This document shows, piece after piece, positions 1-8,700 of a stretch of DNA of 64,000 bases. The notes below the pieces were generated by a model. The model had not been told where the DNA came from. It was given only the letters and a program-made list of their open reading frames with translations, and did not search any database. This DNA comes from Chlorogloeopsis sp038404745 (lineage in GTDB: Bacteria; Cyanobacteriota; Cyanobacteriia; Cyanobacteriales; Nostocaceae): positions 238,491 through 302,490 of the forward strand of contig NZ_JAYKTT020000002.1 in assembly GCF_038404745.2 (NCBI RefSeq), written 5' to 3'. Every line of letters starts with the position of its first letter. Position 1 is the stretch's first letter. The translations under genes were made by a program, and so were the position numbers.

Positions 1-1
1 G

Positions 2-412
2 CCAGAGGCAGCAGCTGGAGAAACTCCTCGTTCGCTCGATGGCTTGCAGGTACTGTTTGTGGATGATGAAGCCGATGCTCGCGAGTTTATCACTACAGTG
101 TTGGAGCAATACGGAATTTCAGTAACAGCAGTTAACTCTGTTGCTGAGGCTCTTGAAGTTCTGGAGCGATCGCACCCTGATGTCATAATCAGTGATATTA
201 GGATGCCAGATGAGGATGGCTATACTTTGATTCGCAAAGTTAAAGCACTAGAAGCAGAGAAAGGATGGCAAATTCCTACTGCTGCCTTGACTGCTTATCT
301 TGCAGAAGACAGAGCAAAGGCACTCAAAGTAGGTTTTCAATCGCACTTGCATAAACTTGCTGAACCAGCAGAGTTAGTGGCAATGGTGGCACAACTGGCT
401 GGACGAGGATAA
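2..412 (+). CDS. Hybrid histidine kinase, C-terminal receiver domain (5' end outside window)
   Basis: The reading frame is open to the left edge, so this is the end of a larger protein and not a free-standing CheY-like regulator starting at the TTG at 44. The residues before the receiver (SLDGLQVLFVDDEADARE) look like the linker that joins a histidine-kinase ATPase domain to a C-terminal receiver. The acidic pair sits in 'VDDE', the phospho-acceptor Asp in 'IISDIRMP', and a conserved Thr/Ala and Lys region follows ('TALTAY', 'LHKLAEP'). It would take part in a phosphorelay. The kinase portion lies outside the window, so its input signal cannot be read. Two further hybrid kinases follow on the same strand. 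Confidence 0.85.
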   Translation, partial: PEAAAGETPRSLDGLQVLFVDDEADAREFITTVLEQYGISVTAVNSVAEALEVLERSHPDVIISDIRMPDEDGYTLIRKVKALEAEKGWQIPTAALTAYLAEDRAKALKVGFQSHLHKLAEPAELVAMVAQLAGRG

Positions 413-547
413 GGCAGAAGGTAAGACAGAACAGTTATTAGTTGTCAGATGTATTGATAAGTGATAACTGTTTGCTGATGACTTTTATAAGAAATTTAGT
501 AGATTTTCCCAGGAAAGATGGATAGTTGTACCGAAAGCAAGAAAGTC

Positions 548-670
548 GCGATCGCTCGTCAACTCGTCCAACTACACGGCGGTACAATTGAGGTAGCAAG
601 TGATGGAATTGGGCGAGGCACAAAGTTTACCGTCAAACTACCGTTGATGATATCAGTAGAGAGTCCGTAA
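548..670 (+). pseudogene. Orphan 3' end of a hybrid histidine kinase
   Basis: The last 40 codons of a HATPase domain ('ARQLVQLHGGTIE' to 'LPLMISVESP', stop TAA) are present without the rest of the gene. They are nearly identical to the end of the kinase at 1065-4580 (4458-4580), and the match continues without gaps into the downstream repeat array. The left border of the match is exactly a HIP1 octamer at 548-555. Bases 413-547 before it show no recognisable gene. I infer that a kinase copy was deleted through recombination at or near this octamer. Confidence 0.85.
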
Positions 671-1002
671 ATTTCCCGAATCAAAAAGCATTCAAGCAGA
701 TTGAGAAAGCATTTAGGCTTTTGATTTGCGGAAAACATCTTTAGGAGTGCGCGATTTACCGAAATGAGAACTCATTTAAGCATTTTAAGTAAGCAATATG
801 CCATTTTGCTTGCGGAAAACACCTTTAGGAGTGCGCGATTTACCGAAATGAGAACTCATTTAAGCATTTTGAGTAAGCAATAAGACATTTTGCCTGCGGA
901 AAACACTAAAATGAGAAAGCAAAATGGCATTTTGAGAAAGCATTTAAACAAAATGAGAAAGCAAACAGGCATTTTGCTAAATGATTTTAAAGTTACATTA
1001 AA
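671..1002. repeat. 84-bp tandem repeat array, first copy
   Basis: Two full 84-bp units (727-810 and 811-894) and a partial third unit starting at 895 are seen; each begins TGCGGAAAACA and contains GGAGTGCGCG. A related motif, CATTTTGAGAAAGCA, follows several times up to about 985. The block matches 4581-4912 at a constant offset of 3910 bases. The matching part of the second copy contains an open frame of 60 codons, but here the equivalent frame has stops, so the array is probably non-coding. Confidence 0.85.
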
Positions 1003-3168
1003 TTAAAATTGTTGCAATTGCCGAGGAATCAAATTATTGCCAAATAGCCGAAGCTATAAGCGCTATGCAACTACCTCAAACAGATACAATCACGCTAGAG
1101 GATATTCTCATCACCGAAGAGTTGTCCCGTCGAAATCCTCGCGCTGAAAACTTACTAAAAGAAAATCAAGCATTGCATACCTTGGCGCGGCAGTTGGTAA
1201 ATCAGCCCCAAACGATACTCCAGAGCATAGTTGACATGGCGCTCGACTTATGAAATGCCCAAAGTGCAGGGGTCAGTTTACTAGAAATGACACCAACTGG
1301 TGAAGAAGTCTTTTGCGCTCATGTGTTGGCAGGAGCATTAGAACAGTACGTAGGCGGCACTACAAAGCGTGAGTTTAGTCCCTGTGGAGTTTGCCTTGAT
1401 CGCGGTACTCCTGTGCTTTATTCCTATCCTGAACGGTATTTTACTGATTTACAGGCAGCAAACATTCCCATCGTTGAAGCATTAATACTACCGTTGATTG
1501 CAGATAACCATGCCCTCGGCACCATTTGGATTGTCTCCCACGATGAGCAGCGGCACTTTGACTGTGAAGATGTGCGGGTGATGTCCAGTCTGGCAGACTT
1601 TACAGCCACCGCACTCCTGCTAGAGGGGCGACAAACCCACCAATTGCTGGCAGCAAATTCCAGATTGGAGGCTGAGGTCATTGAGCGCCAGCAGGCGGAA
1701 ATTGTTTTGCGCGAATCCGAAGAAAAATACCGCACGCTGTTTACCTCGATTGACGAAGGCTTCTGCACGATTGAAGTTTTGTTCGACGAGCAAGGCAAAG
1801 CAGTTGATTACCGTTTTCTCGAAATGAACCAGGCGTTCGTGCAGCACACCGGAATCGAAAACGGCATCGGCAGAACGGTGCGGGAATTCGCGCCCGAACA
1901 CGAAGAATTTTGGTTCGAGACCTATGGGTACATCGCCAAAACAGGCGTTGCAATGCGCTTTGAACACAAAGCCGCCGCGCTCGGAAAATTCTACGACGTT
2001 TACGCCTTCCGCATCGGCGCGCCCGAAAAAAACCGTGTCGCTGTGATTTTCAACGACATCTTCGTGCGCAAGCGGGCAGAAGAAGCACTGCGCGAATCCG
2101 AAGAACGATTCCGGCTGTTTGTGACCGCCGCCTCTGACATCATATACAGAATGAGCGCAGATTGGAGCGAGATGCATGCGCTCGAAGGAAAGAGTTTTCT
2201 CGCCGACACCAGAAATCCGAGCCTGAAGTGGCTCGAAGAATATATTCCCGACAGCGATAAGGCGTTAGTGCAAGCGGCGATCGCCGAAGCTGTCCGCGCC
2301 AAAACAAAGTTCGAGTTGGAACACCGCGTCATTCGCGCCGACGGCACTGTAGGTTGGACGTTTTCGCGGGCAATTCCGTTTTTGGACGAGCGCGGCGAAA
2401 TCCTCGAATGGTTCGGCGCAGCGAGCGACATCACCGATCGCAAACGCGCCCAAGAAGCACTGCGGGTATTTTTCAGTAATGTGAGTCATGAGTTTCGTAC
2501 CTCCCTGACCCTGTTACTGAGTTCGATTCAAGAAACCTTGAGCGATCTTGCAGATCCCTTGACTCCTGCTCAACGATTGCAACTGCAACTGGCGCACCGA
2601 AACGCGGTGAGGCTGCTGAAGCTCGTCAATACGCTGCTTGACGTTTCCCGCATCGAAGCCGATCGCATTCAAGCAGTCTATGAGCCGACCGATCTGGCAA
2701 CCTTGACAACAGAACTTGCGAGTTCATTTGAGTCAGTCATCCAGCAAGCAGGCTTGCAACTAGCAATCGATTGCCCACCCCTACTAGAGCCAGTGTATGT
2801 CGATTGCTCTATGTGGGAGAAAATCGTCCTCAATTTGCTCTCAAATGCGTTTAAGTTTACGATTACGGGCGAGATCGCAGTCCGCTTAAGGCTGGCTGGC
2901 AATTGGGTTGAGTTAACCGTACAAGACACAGGTATTGGCATAAAAGCCGCAGAACTGCCTCACTTGTTTGATCGGTTCTACCAGGGGAAACAAGCCAAGG
3001 GACGGAGCTTTGAAGGATCGGGGATTGGCTTGTCTCTGGTACAGGAGTTGGTAAAACTGCATGGCGGCACGATTACTGTCAGCAGTGTAGAAGGAGAAGG
3101 CAGTTGCTTTGTGGTGTCCATTCCCACTGGGTTTGCTCATCTTCCCCTTCAACAGATTGGCTCATTTC

Positions 3169-3234
3169 GTACAGGCGGGTTTACTAAAGATGCTTCAAGG
3201 CAATCAGAAGATGGCTTGCAAAACCCGCCCCTAC
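3169..3234. repeat. 66-bp palindromic-ended element inside the kinase linker
   Basis: It starts GTACAGGCGGGTTT and ends AAAACCCGCCCCTAC. The same ends at nearly the same spacing occur at 60608-60672 and, degenerate, at 63884-63947. Here it is translated in frame as part of the kinase linker ('FRTGGFTKDASRQ'). Confidence 0.75.
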
Positions 3235-3295
3235 CCTCAACGGCAACAGATCTAAGTGCTTATGTGCAGGAAGCGTTGGGGTGGCTACCGCAAGA

Positions 3296-3400
3296 GGACA
3301 CGGGGAGGTGGGGACGCGGGAACGCGGAGAATCAAGAGGACGCGGGGAACATTTTTGATAGATTCTCCGTTTCTCCCAGTCTCCCTTCGGGTACTCTACG
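3296..3400. repeat. G-rich palindromic element inserted in frame in the kinase linker
   Basis: The left arm is a run of GAGGACACGGGG-type words and the right arm is CTCCGTTTCTCCC. The centre (GGGGAACATTTTTGATAG) matches the reverse complement of the centre of the intergenic element at 19434-19545. CGGAGAATC and GATTCTCCG form a perfect inner stem. It is translated without a stop as a low-complexity Gly/Arg/Glu stretch absent from typical kinases. Confidence 0.75.
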
Positions 3401-3470
3401 AGAAGCCGCCTTTCAGGCGTCTATGCAGTCGCTACAACGGGGGGAACCGCCGCAACGCGCTGCTCACCGC
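3392..3470. repeat. Third repeat family in the kinase linker (GCTACAACGGGGG type)
   Basis: It contains TACGAGAAGCCGC followed by GTCGCTACAACGGGGGG and AACCGCCGCAACG. A related copy lies at the right edge of the window (about 63948-63990, GTTGCTACAACGGGGGAAC). It is translated as 'EAAFQASMQSLQRGEPPQR' before the receiver domain begins. Confidence 0.6.
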
Positions 3471-4580
3471 GTCTTTGCGTCTTCCTCAACTCCCCGCATT
3501 CTCCTAGTGGATGACAACGCCGATATGCGCGCCTATCTGAAGCGGCTATTAAATCAACGCTGGCAGGTGGAGACAGCAGCCGATGGCGCGATCGCCCTCA
3601 GCCAAATTCAGCAACAGCCACCCGACTTGGTGCTAACTGATGTGATGATGCCGCAGATGGATGGGTTACAATTGCTGCAAGCACTACGTTCCGATCCCCA
3701 AACAAAAAGTATTCCGATTATTTTGCTGTCAGCACGGGCAACAGAAGAAGCAACGGTCGAAGGTTTGGCAACGGGTGCGGATGATTACTTAATCAAACCC
3801 TTCTCTGCTCGTGAACTGATAGCACGGGTTGAAACTCATCTCCAATTGGCACGGCTGCGGCAAGAGCAATCCGCAAACCGCTTTAAAACTGAGTTTCTCA
3901 TGACTGTTACCCATGAACTGCAAGCTCCGCTGGTGACAATTCTCGGTTGGGCGCGCTTGTTACAAACCAAATCCATAGATTCACAAACAACAACACGGGC
4001 ATTAGCCGCGATTGAACGCAATGCCACGATTGAGGCAAAACTGGTGAAAGATTTGCTGGATGTTTCTAGCATTCTCTGTGGAAAATTTCAATTGAACTCT
4101 CAAAGTGTCGATTTGGTTTTGCTGGTACAAAACGCGATCGCCACATTTCGTGAAGCAGCCCAAGCAAAGAACATTCAATTGGTCGAGACGGTATCTAATG
4201 TTGCACAGAGCTATGTTTTAGCAGACCGCGATCGCCTCATAAAAATTATTACTAACTTGCTGGACAATGCCATTAAGTTTACGCCCGCAGGGGGACAGGT
4301 TAACGTGCGGCTGGAACGGTTTGAGTCTGAAGTTCACATGACCGTGACGGATACAGGTATTGGCATTAGCCCTGAATTTCTCCCCTTAGTCTTCGATCGC
4401 TTTACTCAAGCTGAAGTGCCTAGCCGTCATTCACCGGGAGGAGTGGGCATTGGGCTGGCGATCGCTCGTCAACTTGTCCAACTACACGGCGGTACAATTG
4501 AGGCAGCAAGTGATGGAATTGGACGAGGCGCAAAGTTTACCGTCAAATTACCGTTGATGATATCAGTAGAGAGTCCTTAA

Positions 4581-4912
4581 ATTTCCCGAATCAAAAAGCA
4601 TTCAAGCAGATTGAGAAAGCATTTAGGCTTTTTCATTGCGGAAAACACCTTTAGGAGTGCGCGTTTTACCGAAATGAGAACTCATTTAAGCATTTTGAGT
4701 AAGCAATATGCCATTTCGCTTGCGGAAAACACCTTTAGGAGTGCGCGTTTTACCGAAATGAGAACTCATTTAAGCATTTTGAGTAAGCAATAAGACATTT
4801 GGCCTGCGGAAAACACCAAAATGAGAAAGCAAAATGGCATTTTGAGAAAGCATTTAGACAAAACGAGAAAGCAAACAGGCATTTTGCTAAATGATTTTAA
4901 AGTTACATTAAA
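4581..4912. repeat. 84-bp tandem repeat array, second copy
   Basis: Unit starts are at 4637, 4721 and 4805 (period 84). The array lies 3910 bases from the first copy with no visible indel. Together with the 3' end of the kinase it forms a 455-base direct repeat (548-1002 and 4458-4912). After 4912 the copies part: this one runs into a toxin-antitoxin module, while the first goes straight to the region upstream of a kinase. Confidence 0.85.
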
Positions 4913-5039
4913 GGAGGAGCAGCAAAAGTTTGGCTTAATAGTATTGATTATCAAGCTACGCTTTAAATTAGAGATATAGGTGTGAGAATTAATGCCGAAT
5001 TTCGATTTTAAGTTTGCGCTCACTCGACTAAGCTTATTT

Positions 5040-5282
5040 ATGAGTAAAGAAGAACAGTTACTAGAATATTGGCGCGAACTCCCCCCTGAAGCGCAAGATA
5101 AAGTGATTCAATTCGCACAATCGTTAAAACCCCAGCTGGAATTTGTTCCACAAACTCCCCTTGGCAAAAAGCTATGGGAAATTCGTCAACGTATCGTTGC
5201 ATCAGGCGCTCCCCTGTTGAGTGATGAAGAACTTGAACAGGAACTAAGAGAGCGTCGCGGCGGCTGGCGCGAAGTAGATTAG
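5040..5282 (+). CDS. Small antitoxin-like protein (DUF2281-like), partner of the PIN gene
   Basis: This is an 80-residue acidic protein (from MSKEEQLLEYWREL) just upstream of a PIN-domain gene, separated from it by no bases (stop TAG, then ATG). The helical segment 'LPPEAQDKVIQFAQSL' resembles the DUF2281/VapB-like antitoxin family of cyanobacteria. The frame opens at 4992, but the extra 16 residues look non-coding and I chose the inner ATG at 5040. By family knowledge it would neutralise the toxin and may repress the operon. The toxin appears broken, so the antitoxin may be an orphan. Confidence 0.6.
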   Translation: MSKEEQLLEYWRELPPEAQDKVIQFAQSLKPQLEFVPQTPLGKKLWEIRQRIVASGAPLLSDEELEQELRERRGGWREVD

Positions 5283-5689
5283 ATGACTCGAACTTTTATC
5301 GATTCTGGTGTACTGATTGCGGCGGCTCGTGCCAATACAATCCGGTCACTAGCTGCACTTCACATCCTCAACGCTCGCGATCGCGAATTTGCTTCCAGCG
5401 CCTTCATCCAGCTAGAAACCCTACCAAAAGCAATCTATAACCAACAACAGGCAGAAGCAAAGTTCTATGAGTGTTTTTTAAGCAGCATTACCCTCTGGGC
5501 AACAAAACTAGAGCAAATTGTCCAAACCGGAAATCGCATTTCCTGCACCTATGGTCTAGCTGCAATGGACGGGCTTCACATCGCGGCTGCGCTCTCTGTT
5601 GATGCAGAGTAATTTGTGACCACTGAAAAAACTACAAACCCATGCATCGTGTTACAGAAATTAAAATCGTTTCAATTGCCGACGAATAA
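5283..5689 (+). pseudogene. PIN-domain (VapC-like) toxin with nonsense codon and frameshift
   Basis: The first 109 codons encode a PIN fold: the first acidic site in 'FIDSGVLIAA', a Glu in 'FIQLETLPKA', and the last acidic site in 'GLAAMDGLHIAAAL'. A TAA at 5610-5612 interrupts it where a Glu codon would fit. The frame resumes as 'FVTTEKTT' and then needs a one-base shift to recover 'PMHRVTEIKIVSIADE', ending at the TAA at 5687-5689. Two lesions suggest a decayed toxin, although the truncated form keeps its acidic residues. The last bases of this gene also survive upstream of the first kinase (about 1001-1035), so that copy once had the toxin too. Confidence 0.75.
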
Positions 5690-5722
5690 AATTATTGCCA
5701 TATAGCCGAAGCCATAAGCGCT

Positions 5723-8700
5723 ATGCAACGACCTCAAAGAGATACAGTGACACTAAAAGATATTGTCATCACCGAGGATTTATCCCGGCGAAATCCTCGT
5801 TCGGCAAACTTACTAAAAGAAAATCAGGCATTGCACGCATTGGCGCGGCAGTTGGTAAATCAGCCCCAAACAATGCTTCAAAACTTAGTTGACATAGCAC
5901 TCGATTTGTGCGATGCAGGAACCGCAGGGGTTAGTTTGATAGAGACAAGCCCAACAGGTGAAGAAGTTTTTCGCTGGAATGTATTAGCAGGAGCGTTAGC
6001 ACGATACGTAGGTGGCACTAATCCCCGTAATTTTAGCCCCTGTGGAGTCTGTCTTGATCGCGGTTCTCCTCAGCTTTATTCCCATCCCGAAGGGTATTTT
6101 ACTTATTTACAGGCAGCAAACACGCCGATTGTAGAACGATTGGTGTTGCCGTTGATTGCGGATAACCATGCCCTTGGTACTATCTGGATTATGTCCCATG
6201 ATGAGCAACGGCATTTTGACTATGAAGATGTGCGGATAATGACGAGTTTGGCAGACTTTGCTGCTGCTGCATTGCTACTGAATCAGCGCCAAACACAGGA
6301 ATTGCTAGCGAAGAATGCCCAACTAGAAGCGGAGGCGGCGGAACGTAAACGAGCCGAGGAGTTAGCGCGGGAGTCGGAAGCGTACTTCCGAGCGATGATG
6401 GAGAATCTACCAGGTGGGGCGGTGTTTGTAGTTGATCGCAATCTCCGCTATTTGCTGGCGGAAGGAGAAGCATTAGCGATCGCCGGATTCCAACCGGAAG
6501 ATTTCGTTGGGCATACGATTTTCGAGGTACTGCCGCCGGAATTAGCAACGTATTATGAGTCGTTTTACCGTCGGGGGCTGGCTGGTGAGCCGTTTGAACA
6601 CGAACATGAGGCACACGATCGCTCATTCATCTCACGCGGAACGCCGCTACGGTTGCCAAACGGCGAAGTATATGCAGTGCTTGCTGTTTCCTATGACATC
6701 ACAGATCACAAACAAGCCGAAGCGGTGATCGCTGCCGAACTGCGGGAATCAGAAGCGCGGCTAGCGGCAGACCTGGCGGGAATGCAGCGGCTTTATGCCC
6801 TCTACGGGACGCTTGCCACTGGACTCGATCTCAAGACTGCCCTCAACGAAATTCTGGCGGTTGCCTGTGAGTTCACGCATACCGAGCGTGGCTGCGTGCA
6901 GCTTGTCAGCGACGACGGCACACGGTTAGAAATGTTTACCTGGCGCGGCTACTCAGACGATAGCCCGTTTATCAACTACTTTCGCTATGAAGGGTTCAAG
7001 GAAGGCTGTGATCGAGCCAGGGTTGCCCGCCAGCGCTTTACGATCGAAGAGACGATCGGCTATCCCGGTCTGGAAGGCACCGAAGCGGGGGCGGCGGCTT
7101 CTGCCGAGGGCATCCGGGCGACACAGTCCACGCTGATCGTTAACCGCAGTGGTGAGTCGATTGGCGTATTGAGTACGCAGTTTTCGCAGCCCCACCGTCC
7201 CAGCGACGACGAACTCAGGTTGGTTGACCTGCTGGCGTGGACTGCTGCCGATTTTGTCGAGCGTTATCGGGCGCACACGGCGTTACGTGAATCAGAGGAG
7301 AAATATCGATCACTGTTCAATTCGATTGACGAAGGTTTTTGCATCATTGAACGAGTGGCAGGTGAGTTAATTGATTTTCGCTACATTCAAGTGAATCCAG
7401 CGTTTGCAGTGCAAACTGGCATCAGCAATGTCGTTGGCAAAACGATTCGTGAGGCATTTCCCGATGCACCGGAAGCGGGATACGAGATTTACGAGAACGT
7501 CTTGAAGACAGGCGAACCGATTCGGTTTGAAATCGACGTTCCCAGCCTTAATCGCATCTTGGAAATCTACGCCTTTCGGACTGAGGGCGAACATCGCCTC
7601 GCAGTCATTTTCAAAGATATTAGCGATCGCAAACGGCACGATGCAAATCTCGTCTTTTTAGCCGAAGTCAGCCAAGACCTGGCGCGGCTAACGAACATTG
7701 ACGAGACGATGAATGCGCTGGGCGAAAAAATCGGCGGATATTTCGACTTGTCGGCATGCGTCTTTGCCGAATTGAGTGAGATGGCTGAAATTGCAGTCAT
7801 CAACTACACTTGGCAGCTCAGTCACATGCCAAGCTTTATTGGCACTTATCGTATGCAAGACTTCGTAACAGCCGAGGTTTTGCAACTTTGTCGCACCGGA
7901 GAAGCTGTCGTCATCCGCGACGTGTTCGATGACCCCCTGACCAATGGCGAGCAGTATGCGGCTCTGAACGTTGGCTCCTTCCTCAGCATACCGCTCGTGC
8001 GCGATGGCGAGTGGCGCTTCCTGCTCGTCATCTATCGTACCGAACCCTATGACTGGCGCGACGACGAAATCGAATTGACCCACGAACTCGCCAACCGCAT
8101 CTGGACGCGGCTGGAACGCGCCCGCGCTGAAGAACAGTTGCGCCGTGCTGCCCAGATGGATGCGTTTCGGGTGAAGTTGCCGGATGCCCTGCGATCGCTC
8201 TCCAATGCCGTTGAAATTCAGGCAACCGTGACGCGCACCACCATGAACTTCTTTGGGACAGACCGATGTTACTACTGCGAAATTATTGACGGTGATATCA
8301 TCATTCGGCGGGATGCCGCACGGGAAGATTTGCCTTCGGTGGTGGGGGTGTATCCACTCGAAAACTCTCCCATCTTCAAAGCCATGCTCGATGCGGGTCA
8401 ACCTTTTGCCGTTGAGGATGTCCACACAACCGACATACTGTGTGAGAACTTGAGACAGGCTTGTTTTCAGTTGCAGATTATTTCCTTTATCATCGTGCCT
8501 GTGATCAAGCAGGGAGAGCCAGTCGGGATTCTCTCAATTAACCAAACCACGCCGAGGAACTGGACAGCGTTTGAGGTGGATCTGGCGGAAGAAATCGCCG
8601 ATCGCGCCTGGGCAACCATTGAACGCACCCGCGCCGAAGCCGCCCTACGTGAAGCCGAACTTCAGCGAGTTCGAGAACAATATGCCCGCGAACAAGAACG

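Larger units (their letters stand above)
1065..4580 (+). pseudogene. Hybrid histidine kinase with in-frame TGA (GAF-PAS-PAS-HisKA-HATPase-REC-HisKA-HATPase)
   Basis: The frame opens at ATG 1065, meets a single TGA at 1251-1253, and continues in the same frame to 4580. The neighbouring paralogue has TGC (Cys) at the equivalent position ('DLCDAG' against 'DL*NAQ'), so this is a point nonsense change. A restart at ATG 1287 would lose the start of the GAF domain. Domains by DNA position are GAF about 1240-1620, PAS 1710-2060, PAS 2090-2450, HisKA with 'SHEFRT' near 2487, HATPase 2790-3130, receiver 3490-3850 ('VLTDVMMPQ'), a second HisKA with 'THELQAP' near 3910, and a second HATPase 4180-4560. 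The linker 3140-3490 is swollen by repeats. The PAS part is more GC-rich than its flanks. A sequencing error, readthrough or a true pseudogene are all possible. Confidence 0.8.

Noticed and set aside
438..623. 61-codon frame on the minus strand
   Set aside because: It overlaps the kinase remnant on the other strand and has no recognisable motif or ribosome site.
3256..3507. 83-codon frame on the plus strand inside the first kinase
   Set aside because: It is a shadow of the repeat-rich linker, read in another frame; the kinase frame is clearly the coding one.
4611..4793. 60-codon frame made of 28-residue repeats
   Set aside because: The 84-bp unit is a multiple of three, so the frame stays open by chance; the matching part of the first array contains stops.
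8253..8453. 66-codon frame inside the large kinase
   Set aside because: Out-of-frame shadow of a GAF domain.
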